The position numbers were made by a program, and so were the translations under genes. DNA of 64,000 nucleotides from Diaporthe sp. PMI_573 (lineage: Eukaryota > Ascomycota > Sordariomycetes > Diaporthales > Diaporthaceae). Positions within the stretch are counted from its first letter, which is position 1. The number at the start of each line of letters is the position of its first letter. Positions 11,454 through 24,178 of the stretch are shown piece after piece. The DNA lies in contig JAJTUP010000008.1 of NCBI GenBank assembly GCA_021399435.1, positions 620,001-684,000 of the forward strand, written 5' to 3'. The notes under the pieces were generated by a model. That model had not been told where the DNA came from. It did no database searches and worked only from the letters and a program-made list of their open reading frames with translations.

Positions 11454-14400
11454 TCAAACCATTCTGTCCCTCGCGGCGCTGATCTCGTTGCCATGCAGCT
11501 CAACATCTCGCAGAGAGGGGGCGTCTTTGGCTTTCTCCTGCGAGGATAGCTCCAGCCTCTTCCTGAACCATCCACCACGCTCCCACTTCCCTGCCTCATA
11601 CACGGCACCGTTCCGAGTTTGATCGTCGATTATGCCAAACAGTAGGGTTTCGAGCCTTTTGAAGTCGACGGGTTTCAAGATCCAACCGTCAAAACCTGCA
11701 GACATGTACGTTTGTCTTTCACGCTCCTGAAGAGATGCCGAAACTGCGAAGATCGGGATCCTCCCATGATTCAAAGAAATGGTAGAGAGATGGTGATGCT
11801 CGCCCGCATGTTCGATTTCTCTTATCGTCTTGGTTGCTGTGAGGCCATCCATGAGAGGCATCTGTGCAATACTGTGTTAGCTTGGCATCTGAACATGCCT
11901 GCCGTCTGCATCTTGATATCTCCGACGGGTATGGGGTAGGGAGTGCCTCACCTGCATGTCCATGAGAACCACGTCGAACTCGGCAGCGCTTTCCTTGTAA
12001 GCTGCAGCGCAGTCTTCGCCATTAACAGTGTGGTGTACGGTATGGCCAGCCTTTTCCAATCGCTTGCGCAGTATTTTCATATTGATGGGGTCATCCTCCG
12101 CCACCAATACCCGTAGTTTGGCTGACTCGGGCTTGCTTGCTTTGTGGACATTGCTATCAATGGTTGTCGCACCTGGCTCGGCCTTCACCTTGGGGGGCGC
12201 CTCGTCTGACAGCTCGAACAACACGCCTGAGGTCTCGCTACGCTGGGCGGGCGCTTCAGGTTGGTCTTGGTATTCATCTGGTATCTTAACGGGTCGAATG
12301 GGTGTTTTCGTGTCCGTGATGTAGTCGAGCCCGACCGGGGCATTGGGGGCATCGTCACCGCCTGAGACTTCTTGCTTCAGGTTCTTGCCTGGTGACGAAG
12401 CCGATCTCAGCAAGCCCTCAGGCCTGCCAAAAGTCCGGGCCGGGCTCATGGAACGCGATGAAGTGTGCCGGGGGCTGCCATTGTAGTAAGCCCCCTTAGA
12501 GTTTCGTCGTTGTGCACTGGTGGATTGCGACTCTGGCTCTCCCATTCCTAACGGTGTTTGGATGGCGTCGATGAGTCTGTCCGCGTCACTCTTCGAACTC
12601 TGTGCGCTACCCCGGCTCGTCCCAGTCCGGTGACTATTGAGGCTGACGTTGTCGAAGCTCCTTTTGGCCGTCAACGCTTGTTTGTGAAGACTCGTGCTTG
12701 AACGTTCAACGAGCGTGACCTCGCCCTCCCGCGCAGGCGGACGCGTTGTCGACACAGAAGCGGCTGATCCCTTAGCGGAGGTCGAACCAGGCAACCCGTC
12801 GCGTTGCGAACCCGGTGAATCGGTTGGTGGCATCTCGAATGGAAGTTGGATAACGAATCGGGACCCTTTCCCGGCCTCGGATTTCAGACGCAGCTGCCCA
12901 TCCATATTTCGAACAATACGAGCCACTACCGCAAGTCCCAGCCCTAACGTTTCCGGCTTATCCTTGGTAGTGGTTGCATCCTCTTCCGAGAGGCTGACTT
13001 CCTCAGTTGACACCTGTTCCAACTCCCGAAAAAGTGCATCCAGCTGTGAGTCGCTCATCCCGCGCCCTGTGTCTTGGATGATGATTTCCACACGCACTTT
13101 GGAGTCTTGGACCTCAACAGAATACACCTCAATCTTGACGTAACCCTCGGATGTGTGCTGTACTGCATTGGCTGTCACATTGGACACAGCTTGGCGAAGT
13201 CTCCTTTGATCGCCACACACGTATTGCGGCAATCCTGGGTGCTCCACAACTTGGTAATCGATACCCTTTCTCTTTGCATCATTCCTGAAGGGATCTGTCG
13301 CCTCTCTGAAACACGCCGTGAAGTCAAAAATCTCGTCCTTGACGAGATTGTTGCCTTCCTCGGTTTGAGTAAGATCGAGAAGATCATTGACTGCTGCTCT
13401 GTTAGAAAACTCACACGGGACAGAAATCCAGAAGAGGTTCTTCGGTGGGAATAAATCAGGTGCTTATACTTACTGACGTAGATGAGCGACTTCGAGGCGG
13501 AATGTGACTTGGCGAGGTTGTCTCGGGTCTCCTGGTCAAGACTGCCCTCGAGAGCTATTTCCAGATAGTTGATGATGGCATTTAGGGGTGTGCGCACCTC
13601 GTGCGCGGAGTTGGCCAGCAGGAGTTTTGTAAGGCGGCTGTTTTGAAGAGCGGCCTCCTTTTGTCTCCACACTTCGATGAATTTGCCATAGACAAGACAC
13701 AAGACCGCTGCGGTCTCAATCTGCTCCTCAGACCACTCACGGCATTTGCCAAGAATAGTCTCATGCCACACTTGGAAGCTCTTCCTGGGCTCAAGATAGT
13801 TCTGTGTCCCCTGCTGGATGACCTTTTCGTACGGATTGCCTGCCCATTTCACCTCCCGTACCTGGCCCTTTCTGAAGAAGGTAATGAAGTCGCTGCCACC
13901 AACGCTGAGCGGAACATACAAGAGACCTGCGATGAAATGAAACCCAGGAGGGTAGTGCAAATCTGGGAAATCCACTTTGATGTCCTGTGTGGTCAATACT
14001 GAGCTGAACTTGCGCAATCTGAGGTACTCGAGCATAGCGAGAGCCTCTTGCGAATTGTCGACCTTGCCCATGAACTTGGTTTCCCCTTTAATGGAAAGCA
14101 TGCCAAAGTCTGCGTCAAATAATTTTAGCAGATCGTCGGATGATGCGATGATGTAGCCTGAGGGGTTCTTGTCGGTAGGTACAGTGTTGATGAGTTTGCG
14201 AGCCTGAAGTCTCGATGCGTATGAAAGTCGCTCAATGTTCCTTGAGACAGTGTCTCCAACAAGGCGGCACATCTTCCTGATAGGGAAGGACACGCGCATG
14301 CCCTTCGCCCCGTATGAGTGACAAGCAATAAGCCCCCAGAGTTCGTTGAAGGCGTTGATTGATATTGACATGGACGAGCGTACCGCCATGTTCCCAAGAT

Positions 14401-16323
14401 ACTTGATGTGGATCGGTGACATGGCGCGGAGGTACGAATGCGTCATATCCAAGGGAATGTCTAGATCCTCTTTTGAACGGCAGACGAGTCTTGCGGTCTC
14501 CTGATCCCGGTCATAGAGGAGTCGCACCTTGTTGAGCTTGTACAGTTCCCGAGCCTGCTTGGGGATATCTGAAGCAGGAAAGTGGAGGCCCTTGTAGAGA
14601 TCCTTCGTGTGTACAGGGTCGACGAGTTCCGTTACCACTTTCCCGTTGAACGACGTATCGAATTGATATACCATCACACGATGAAAGCCGGTCAACTCCT
14701 TGACTATTCCAACTAGTATCTTCAAGAAGCGATCGAGATTTGTTGCAGATGCAAGCTGCTCTTGCACCTGCGACATGATGTCGAAGACCTGCATAGCGCC
14801 GGCCTCGCCCCTTCGCTTGCGGGCACTTCTCAGGACTCTCAGCGGCTTGCTTGAAATCTCGGTGCTTTCTGTGAGCTCGTCCATGGTTGGGTTTGATCGA
14901 AGGGTATCTGCTGGAAGATCCGGGGTTCGCTCGTCGTCTGGCCTCAACGGGAATTCGTGGTCGTCGTCTAGCTCGAATTCACATATTACCAGGTCAGGAT
15001 GAGCTGCGTGTGCGTGAATAGCGCACCACAACTTGATGGACCTGAAATGCGAGTCAGCCCGGATATAAAACAGAGGCAATCAATGATCGGTTGTACACAG
15101 CAGCGAAAGGAACGAAGGCACTCCATTACGAAGAGGGTTCCTAAGTGACGACTGAAGTCCGCACAAGGAGGACCAAAGTCTATGAAAGTTGGAAGTGGGA
15201 CAGGCTATATTTACCTTTTCTTCGGTGGCCGTATAGACATGCTGAAGACTTCTGGGCCATTGATGGCTGGATCTGCATCCTCGTCTCGGATAAAATCGAC
15301 GTGGTCCAGAAGATTATCAGCCTGCTCCTCAGTGAGAATGTCCGTGAAGTTGTTAAGACGGAAAAGTTCGAGTGGCGTGTAGCCGATGATTCGCTTCGAG
15401 TTCTCGCTGGCATATCGCACGGTGAAGCGTCCATCGGCTTCTTCGCGTATAGCAAGCATGAGACCGAAGCCTTGGACGGCCCCGGGGGCGTGGATCGGCT
15501 CGTCCTCGCATCTCTGCAACGTCCCATCCCGTCCTGTGATGACCAGATGGCCTTCATCGGTCATCATGTGCTTGAAACGTGAGGTCACGAATCCATCGGG
15601 AGGGACGTCAGGTTGTCCACCGTTAGAGTCTCGACCAGCCGAGCTTCCAACCCGACCCGAGCGCGTGTCCCCGGCTGGTTCGGATCCCTCGTCATCGGAA
15701 TCGTCGCTGAACAAGTTGAGGGGCCCCGATCGGTGTCGTTCGGCGTCGGCCTGCACGCTGGACCTGGGTCCCGTTGTATTTGACCGTGCCCTGTGATACG
15801 GGTCATCCGCTCGTGAGGCCGCGAGATTTGGTGGAACTGAGGACAGCACAGAGTCACTCGTAATGCTACCAGCGCGCCTGGTTGGTGTCTCCGCATCAAA
15901 TCGTGAACTGCCCGGTGCTTGGGACATGCCGCCGCCCTCGGCCGGCACTCGCGAGAAATACTCGCCCGAGGTCCTACTCGAGGGGCCGACACTGATGACG
16001 GAGCGTATTGGGAAGACTCGGTCGCCTGGGTCTGCCTGGCTCCCATGACCAGTCTGGTGGTCGGACGCAGCACTCCAGGTCGACCGCACGCTGGGGGTTT
16101 CCACAGGATTTGGGTTGTTGCTGAACAAGGGCACAGAAGTATCGATGGTGGTTCGTGGGGGCGGTGCAGCATGTGAAGGGGTGGAGCTGCCAGGGCGGGA
16201 ATCTGCTCGATCCTGCAGGTCGGAATCTGGAGCAGTGTCTGTCTGTCCGATCGGATGCGAGCTCTGAGATGTTTCCGCAGGAGGCTGTGAGTGACCTGCG
16301 GCCTCGCGCCGACCCGAATCCAT
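11454..16323 (-). CDS. fphA: Fungal phytochrome: red-light-sensing hybrid histidine kinase
   Basis: Four exons (16323-15215, 15041-13474, 13390-11952, 11861-11454) give 1507 residues, the usual size. After a disordered Ser/Pro-rich N-terminus comes a PAS domain with Cys272 in CEDEPIHAPG, the biliverdin-attachment site of fungal and bacterial phytochromes. The GAF domain (about 455-640) has PASDIP (525-530) and the chromophore His581 in SPIH. The PHY domain has the tongue motif PRKSF (788-792). The kinase core has His850 in the H-box (NSAHEVRTPLN), an N-box near 960-972, DTGRGM near 999 and LGLGLA near 1041. The C-terminal receiver (from about 1318) has phospho-acceptor Asp1370 in LMDMQMP. All signature residues are present, so it should be photoactive and signal through a phosphorelay. 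Introns are 173, 83 and 90 nt. The second has an AGCAGCAG acceptor; the last AG restores the family sequence YVINDLLDLT. Homologues are fphA (Aspergillus) and phy-1/phy-2 (Neurospora); which orthologue this is remains open. Confidence 0.96.
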
Positions 16324-19111
16324 GACCGGCTCGCTTGTGATATTCAAGTGGGAGACCTAGAAGCCTCGTACAGGATGGAGCCGTCGGGCGCGGGTGCGGG
16401 CGTGACGAGCGTGCAGTGCAGGGTGGGGTGGGCGGCCGAGATCTCGGAAATATCGTGACTGGTCCCTCGGACGGTCACAACGTCTTCTACTTGGAAACTG
16501 TGAGAGCGCGCACTTGCAAGTCATGACAGGAGAACGTACATTTTGCGATTTTGCGATTTCTAGTCCCCGACATTGAGCCAATGATCTGCAGAAGCACTCT
16601 GCAGCCAGGCAGGGCAGAACAAAATATGCTGTGGATGACTGCTGCGTTGCGTGTTTATTAAGCCGGTGGAGTGCGGAATATGGTGGTCAAGGAGTGGCGG
16701 ACAGGTCCCTTTCAACGTCAAGGCTGGACTTTGGCTATAGGGCGACGGCGGCGGCAGCAGCAGGATGCAGCTCGCTGCGGTGTCTGAGTCCGAATGCGTT
16801 GTTGATGATGGGAAAATTGTCACAGTGTCTTGCCAAATACAGTTCCGAGTGGTCCAGGCTGCGAGGTGAGGATGGCATCGAGCATGGTCCTAGGCATTGC
16901 ACATCTTTAGGTGCTACAGACAGGAACGGGACGCAAATCAGAAGCGAAAAGGGCCGGTTGCACAATGAGAGGCAAAAAGAATGGTCCTGGCTGCGGACGG
17001 GGCAAGGTTGCAAGGCCGATGGGGGTTCCTGAACGACGGGCTTGGGTGGGTCTGGCGCCCGAGTTCTGGATTTCTGGGGTCGTTTTCGTTTTCCCTTGAC
17101 TGTGTACTGTGACGTGACAGACAGAAAGGCAGATAGGCATGACAAGCAGGACGGCCTGCGTGTGCGAGTGCTGGGACGGTCGGCGGCCTTGTCGAGTCGT
17201 CCCTAGATGCAGAGAGGCAAGGCCGCCAGGTTGGCCCCAGTGCCTTTCGTCATTGAAGATCATTGCTCCTTCCGTCTCGGAACAGGGGGGGGTCCTTTGA
17301 GTTCTGGGGCAGTCGCGTCTGTGGCACACAGGCTTGTGTACAAGTTAAGGTGGGGGCAGTCAATCAATCAGATGGGAAAGTTGGAAAATCGCATTCGCCC
17401 CCCTCAAGCATCAGCTCACCAGCCGAAACTCTAAAACCTGAAGCTGGGCAAACCCCACCAGCCCCATCAGCCTGGCCACCAGGCAGCTTCGAAGTCTGGC
17501 AGACTGGCAATTCGTTTCTCTTTTTACTCATGATCGCCGGGGAGGGTCCTCGGGCTTATTTAGCAGCACTGAATACTGGACCCTGCGAGGACAGACCAAG
17601 ACCTGTTTACGTATTGGCAGAAACCTCGATCCCTCACAAGTACACAAGTGCGGTTGTGACCTCTCAGGGTCCCTGTCTGGGCTTGATACGGGGCCACAAG
17701 CCAGTGCCGCCTCAAGCAGCCAGACACTGCCCAGCATGACCAGCAGTCTCCAGGTCACCACAGCCGCGCTAGTGGCTAGCCGCTGCAACCAGCAAGCAAT
17801 TTCCAGGATTTTCCAAGGTTGTGGAATTGTGCTCGCTGCTGCGCGTACTGTGTACCATATCTAATAAGTACCCGTCACTGTGGTTTCTAAATGTGTTTGC
17901 GACCTACGCGCACTGACTCTGAGGCTATGGGAAGCATGGCACTCGCACTCGAAATCTGGCCAGCGGCATTATCAGCACAAGGGGCACCATTCTGTGAGAG
18001 AGATATGCGTGTTCACTAATGTGGTAGGTGTGCGTGCGTGTGTGTGGTCTATCGCCTGTGTGCCCATCATCGACTACGCCGTGTCATGCGCCGCGTCCAG
18101 AACCGGTATGGGCGCCCATTCTGGTGGGATCAGGGCCCCAAGAGCTCTGAGGAAAAGGGACAACCCTGAAACCTCCAAAAGACTGGTCGGCGGCAGCTCT
18201 CTCTCTCGCCATGGCTCCCCGGCGCACGACACCCAAGCAGCCCAAGCCGCGAAACATCTGGCTGCTTGTTGCTGTCGCAAGTGCTACTGCATAGCACAGC
18301 AGTACGCTGAGCGTGGCGTGCTCCACCCTGAACGACAGTGCCGGCTCTGGTGGATTGAGAACGCACGAGGAAGCAGGCGCCAGCCGAGCAAGGACCGACC
18401 TTTTGACTGTGCCATGATACAGTGCTGTCACCGCTGGTCTACAGGAGCTGGCCGAGACATTGCTGCATCCGATCCTGCGGAGAGTCATGGCACCTCTCAA
18501 CGGATATCTGAGGCCTGGCCTGAATGAAATGAAGCCCTTTTGGCATCTGCTGACATGTCCTATATGTGGGTATGGCGCCGGGCGGGATATGCCTACGCAT
18601 GGTCTCCTGGCAGCTGCCAAGCTGTCTGCGGTCTGTGGTCTCTTGAGGGAGCGGAGCTTTTCTCCCGGACTGTGTGATGAGCGCGTCGCAGCGCTCCCCA
18701 TAGCCCGGAGGGATCGACAGGACTGGCTTCTGGCTAGGGTTTCCACCTGTTCACGACCTGCCACTCCTGCCACTCCTGCCAACCCAAGCTTTTGGGTGTG
18801 GAAATCCGATGGGCCCTCGAGCCACTGCAGGTTGCTCGTGAACTAGTCGAATTCACTAGTAATAATGCAGTCTCCAGGGCTGCTAATAATTCATGTCTCA
18901 ACGTCTCGACCTCGACATGTAAATGTAGATATCCACGAAGTCTTGTCGCACCCCACGGAATGTCGCAGACTCTCGTAACGTGCCACAGCCACTTACAGTT
19001 CAGATTGTGGCGTCAAGATCAATCTTGCGGTACAGGGATCGCGACTGCACCCTCGGAGGTCGGAGTCCAATGTCGTCATTGTGCAGCCCCAAACCCTTGA
19101 ACCAGCCAGAG
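16324..19111. other. Phytochrome upstream region and intergenic DNA
   Basis: The first few hundred bases presumably carry the phytochrome promoter and 5' UTR. No other gene is recognised. Open frames near 17.9-18.8 kb on both strands overlap one another and show no domain. Confidence 0.5.
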
Positions 19112-19244
19112 CTAGAGCTGTCTTGTGCATGGTAGGATTCCAGGCGCACCGCTGCGCAACTTCCTTAACGCTTGTCTGGTATTGCTTGAATGACTGATTT
19201 CCAACTTCATATGATACATATTGAAGTGCTTTGCAGACTCGTGC

Positions 19245-20307
19245 TTACGTGTCTCGGAAGCACTTGAGCACAGATATATCGTTTGACGACTTGAATACGG
19301 CCTGGCGCCCCTTGACAACCAGTCTAGCAGGATTGAATCTCAACTCTCCTTCCTCATTAGGCCAGCCAGCCCACATCCCCTCGCGGAAGTCGTTCGAGCT
19401 TGGTGCCAAAACCTCGTCGCCATGCTGAAGGCGCCGCTCGACGCCTGGAATGAATGCCAGTATGGGTATAGGGCAGCAGGGAGGGTCCTCAGAGACGCCA
19501 CCTATAGGTCCATTATCCTGGACCGTCATCCCAGCGGCTGAGTTTGACACTGCACTGCCCACTGGACCCTGAATTTTTGACCCTGAATTTTTGCCACCTT
19601 TCCACAACATGTCACCCAAGCCTGAATAATTGTCGTATTAGAGTAATTGCCCAGTTGCCCCGCCGAAAGGGGTGCATGCTACCCATCGAGGAGATATGGA
19701 TACCAACTTTATTCGGCATCCTAGACTTGGAGTTCAGAAAGCTAGAATTGACGCTCCAGGAGCATGTCCGATTGAACATTCCTACACCCACAGCAGAAGT
19801 GCCCACCATGAAGGGGATACAATAGTTCTTGTTCTTGTCCTACCTTCCCTAGTACTTCAATGTTCTGACATTGTTGACAGCTCAGTTTCACAAAACAGAT
19901 ATAGAATGTCTCCACTGGGCGGCATGGCCGCCTGGCCCTCAGGGCCGCCGGCCTGAGGCACTGGATGAAGGATTGAATCTAACCCAAGGTTTGCGGCTCC
20001 GTCAGCACGGTGCCGCATTTCATCGACCACATTAAGTATCAGCGCTTGGGTTCTCTTACCAACAGTGGCCTCATTTGTTTCGTCCACACATGCCGTTTCC
20101 AGGGGTCTCGCCAGTAGAAAGCAAAATCCTATGTGTTCTGGGCCGCATCGCAAGCAGCCTTGACACCCTCTTCGACGGCTGAATGCATGGTCTCCAAAGA
20201 CGGTCCATTTGCAAGTCGAGCTCAGATATAATAGCGAACGAATGGACCAATTGTCCAGTCGACATGGCCCGACCTGCGGATGTGAAATGCCTCAACTTCC
20301 TCTGCAT
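19245..20307 (-). other. Possible decayed minus-strand gene (coding-like fragments in different frames)
   Basis: Several minus-strand stretches look coding by composition but sit in different frames with stops between. One (about 20153-19857) runs RTQALILNVVDEMRHRADG. Another, in a second frame near 19980-19730, has CxxC and CxxC pairs (CQQC, CCGC) like a zinc ribbon. A third (19619-19245) includes a GMWAGWPNEEGELRFNP segment. They could be exons of one gene with introns I cannot place, or remnants of a frameshifted gene. I do not recognise the family. Confidence 0.25.
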
Positions 20308-20401
20308 TGCTCAACTGGCCCGCAATCGAAAGGGCAATACGTGACCATACCTGTACCAACTTTGTCATCTCACGTGGTGTACTTCGCATTGTCCCAGGAA
20401 A

Positions 20402-21573
20402 ATGCCTCCTCGCCCTAAGTACATTCGCGTTGTCAACCGCGACAGGAGCAGAAGCCGGCCAGCGATACGGAGTAGTTCACAAGATCCAGAACGCCAGATC
20501 ATGACGCTGGGTTGCGAAGTGATGACAAACCTGCGGGCGGAAAGCCGTTTCTCGCCAGATGATATCACCCGTTTCGATGACTCGGATGACGATGCTGCCG
20601 CTGCGCAATTTGCTTCCCGCGTCTGCAACTATTTTGATAGCTACTACATGGAACGGCACGGGAAGGGTCACGAGATGCGTGTCAAGGGAACCCCGCGCTA
20701 TGGATCAGGACACTCCGTCGCCTTGTGGACCATCGAGAAGGACGGCAGTATTCGGAAGGATCACCCTCAGCAAGTCTCGGTGGAAATTGTGTCGCCTATC
20801 ATGGTGCATGATATGGCACAGGTGTGGCGCGACGCGGTCAAGTCGATGTACAAATCTGTTGGAGACAGATACCTGTTTGAATCCAATGTAAGTTACAGCC
20901 CGACATATATCTGCATTTTTATTAAAAAGAGTCATCTATCAACTCTTTGACCTCGATTGTGAAGACCAATGCTGAAAATGTTCGTCGCCTGTAGGAAAGC
21001 TGCGGTTTGCACGTCACTCTGAAGCCCTCCACCTGCTGGAACATGAAAGATCTCCGCGCACTGTCAAAAGCCATCGTGTATTTCGAGCCATGCCTCCAGT
21101 CTCTCCTACCATCATACCGTGCGAGGGGGAACTTCGACTGCAAGCAAAACTACACAGAAAACCCTTGCTTGAGCTCCAAGAGGATAGGACGCTGCTTCGA
21201 GATCATCAACGGTATGAGCAGCATCGCGGGCCTCCAGGAAGTGATGAACCACGACCACTCGGGCGCCGGCCACACCGAGTCCTACGCCTGGGACTTCACG
21301 AACCTCTCGTGGAATGCGGAGGAGCAGCGGGTCGACGGCACGGTCGAGTACCGCAGCCCGCCGTGCACAAATAACGCCAGGGAGTGCCTGGCGTGGATGG
21401 AGCTGGCGGCCACGTTCGCGAGCGCCGCGAGGAAGGCTGCTGACCGGGGCACCAAGATTAGGCGGAGATTCTCCAGGGACCTGGATGGGTTGCGCGAGTT
21501 TCTTGAGTATGGGGCTGTACAGTGGACGCATAAGTCTGATTATGAGGGGTTGTTCCCTCGGCGTAGGCGCTGA
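20402..21573 (+). CDS. Putative GS-type amidoligase (Amidoligase_2 family)
   Basis: Exons 20402-20887 and 20995-21573 (107-nt intron, GTAAGT...TGTAG) give 354 residues. The core fits the fungal glutamine-synthetase-fold amidoligase family: a W-x-I-x-x-DGSI segment, then VEIVSPIM (strand with catalytic acid), an Asn at the exon end joined to SCGLHV, then a helix LRALSKAIVYFEPCLQSLLP followed by an Arg-bearing loop, and a late NLSW strand. The family is predicted to form amide bonds between a carboxylate and an amine, as peptide tags or small metabolites; no substrate can be read here. Two oddities: the usual HVH motif reads HVT, and the N-terminal 'GxExE' strand reads GCEVM, so catalysis may be altered. 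The first about 45 residues are Arg/Ser-rich and disordered. It converges on the Zn2Cys6/ankyrin gene 0.5 kb downstream. Confidence 0.8.
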
Positions 21574-22066
21574 GCGAGGATGCTCAGACAGTCATGCGTG
21601 TCGGTTGAGCATCACGAGGTCCCAGCTGGCTTCAAATATTGGACTTGCTGTCCCTCCATGCACCCTCAAGTCTCAAGTGCTTGTTTCGGCTCTATCACCC
21701 AACAGAGACTTGGATGAAGACAAGGTTCTCACCAAAATCCAAGTTAGTGTGACTCTTGGCTTCTGGATTAGAAGAGATTCGACCTCTCCTACGCCCCAAG
21801 GATCTTTTGTATCTAGCTTACCTAGGTAGTGAACTCTATCGATGCCGATATTTATGTCGATTCAGTTAGCTCTAGTCTAGAGAATTTGCACAGCCATCGG
21901 AATTTGGTTGAGCATTTTTGCCGGGGGCGCGACGAACAAACAGATCACCAGGCCTCGTTTGGTATGCCAAGGCCATAGAAACATCTTGGCCAGAATGAAA
22001 TTCAGCAGAAGGAGCAGCCTCCTGCGAATAGACCTATTCATCTTCCTTGCTGCCTGCAATAGGCTG
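21574..22066. other. Convergent 3' intergenic region
   Basis: Lies between the stop codons of the amidoligase (plus) and the Zn2Cys6/ankyrin gene (minus). I see nothing beyond 3' UTR sequence. Confidence 0.6.
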
Positions 22067-23725
22067 TCATGCCACCTGCGCCAACAGGCTCCAGATCTCG
22101 TGTTGAATGGAAATGGTAGGGATATTGCTGAATGCCCACCGGCAGCAATTTGAGATGTCAACATTTTGCTGAGTTGACCTCTCGATCAGAGCCTTCACAA
22201 CTGCATACTCGTGATTGCGTGCTGCAATCGCGAGAGCACAGAATCCATGAGTTTGTGTACCACCATCTGATCCGCAGCAAATACTTTTGTCCGAAAATAA
22301 GAGCACGGCTTGAAAGGCCTTCCAATCGGCCTTGGGACCGGCGGAACATGCAAGTGGTGTGAGTCCTGGGGCATAGAAAGGCGATTTCGTAGCCATGTGT
22401 TGATTTATGCCTCCCTTTAACATTTTCTCAATGATCGCCTGCAAATGGTTGCTATCCTGAGAGAGAAATGCAGCGTGTAGGACCGTGTGCCCAAAGGCGT
22501 CTCGGAAAAGGGGATTCAGATCTGTCGGCTTCCAGTTCAATGGTGCTTCAAGTTGATATTCTAGATGTTCGAGAACAACATCTCGTATCCAAGGCCACAT
22601 GAAGGATTTCTTGATGAACGCTTCGTTATCGATCGATTGGTTGGAATGTGCAGCCAAGAGACTGTATGGAAGTATCAGCGGGTCTTGAAATTCATAGATA
22701 TCCAAGGCCACCAGGTCCTCGTATATTCCCAGCGTCTGAGATATCTTCCACAATCTGAACCATAAATCAACACTCAGTTGCTCCATCCTCTCCAGGTCCT
22801 TCTTGCTGATCTGGGCAAGCGGAACCCTGTGCAACAAGGTTAAGGCGCCATTGTAGTCTCTATTTTCGCAGAGCAGAGCCGCAAGATGTCGTTGATCGGA
22901 CGGAAACGCCGCTTGGTGATACAAATTTTGCGACTCAGAGGTGACTGTGCTAAGAGATGTTTCGATGTCAACGAGCAACTGGCAAATCAACGTGCGCTCT
23001 GCCGAGGAGTGCTTGGGCGACTGTAGCAGCGATTTGGCGTGCTGCAACGTGTGTTTTTGGATCCGGGACATCGCACACAGTCTCTGGCTGAGTTTTTCAA
23101 GGAATTGATTCATATCAATTGTGACGAGGCTCTGGTTGTTGCGGAAAAAGTTTTGCAGCCAGTGAAACTGGCTCATCTCGACACGGTACTCAGTGTAATA
23201 GCATCGCAAAAGTGTGACGACGTCTTTCCTATCAGTTTGAAAACTGTGAGAACAAGAAGTGTAACTGTTTGAGCGGACATCCTCACATTTGTTGATAAGT
23301 TGACTCTATACCATCCACCATCCTCGGACTTGTGACGTCGATCCCTCCGCTGCTCGAGGGCGCTTCAGAGGCTTCAATGATGCTTTGGTGAGGAGAAGAA
23401 GCGGGATGGCATGGGCCTGGTGCATGTAGTACTCTTGATTTTCTTGTGGCAAAGCTAGGCGGACTGCATTTTTCTCCTCTCCTTTGGCAATGATGGCATT
23501 TATCGGGCCATTCCCGATTCTCGGGCTCACACTGCGAGCACGGTCTTCAGTGCGTTGTGTGGGAAAGGTGGGTGGGACGGTGTGTAGCAGTGAGAAAACC
23601 AAAACGTCGCTCACCTTAACCTTTCTGTTCCTACAGAAATCGCATTTTTGCAGATCCAGTGACTTGGCCTTCTTCCTCGGAGGTGGGCTTGAAGATCCCA
23701 AGCGATAGTGTCCTGGGTCCTCCAT
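22067..23725 (-). CDS. Zn2Cys6 binuclear-cluster protein with C-terminal ankyrin-like repeats
   Basis: Three exons (23725-23615, 23531-23287, 23228-22067) give 505 residues. The first intron splits the zinc cluster; joined, Cys28, 31, 38, 49, 52 and 59 make C-x2-C-x6-C-x10-C-x2-C-x6-C, preceded by a basic RKKAK patch. This is the fungal Gal4-type DNA-binding fold. The middle is helical and unrecognised. Residues about 360-480 hold ankyrin-like units (DAFGHTVLHAAFLS, GLTPLACSAG, CALAIAARNHEYAVVKALIE). The second intron could end at either of two AGs (43 or 58 nt), both in frame; I chose the 58-nt form because CTCAC then sits at branch-point distance. I chose the ATG at 23725; the same frame is open further upstream. 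The usual fungal-specific transcription factor domain is not visible. Role unknown: a DNA-binding regulator with a protein-interaction tail is an inference. Confidence 0.78.
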
Positions 23726-23950
23726 TTGTGCGCCTGTGATGACTTGAAGTAGTGTCTCGAGCTCAGATGGAACAGGTGTTTGTGATAATGGGAAAAGCAA
23801 TACGCAAGAATGTTGGGATGAGTACTCAACAGAGGACGGGAACAAAGTCAAGATGGCTGGCTGCTCAACTTATGCTTTGCGTTTGGTCTCAGCGAGGCTG
23901 TGACAAGTCCAAGAGCCCAAGCATCGATGCAGGGCAATTCGAGCGAAAGG

Positions 23951-23995
23951 TGCGAGAGGTGCGAGAAGTGCGAGGTCTGCGAAATGTGCGATTGC
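23951..23995 (+). repeat. 9-bp tandem repeat array A (consensus TGCGAGGTC)
   Basis: Five consecutive 9-bp units, each beginning TGCGA (TGCGAGAGG, TGCGAGAAG, TGCGAGGTC, TGCGAAATG, TGCGATTGC). The same unit recurs 180 bp downstream. Confidence 0.85.
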
Positions 23996-24178
23996 AATTC
24001 AAGACATCGGCTGTAAGCACTTGATCACAAATCAAGCCGGGGTTACGCGAATGGGAGGCGCAGCGATGCAGGCAACGCGCCCCCAGGACGCCACATTGTG
24101 ATTCGGGGTTGCATGCATGACAGGGCTGATTTGTTGTTCAAAGGGGACAGCCAGCTGCTCCAGTCAGGCAAAAAGGCA

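Noticed and set aside
17880..18782. Overlapping 215- and 232-codon frames on both strands
   Set aside because: No domain on either strand and no splice-supported extension; both translations look random.
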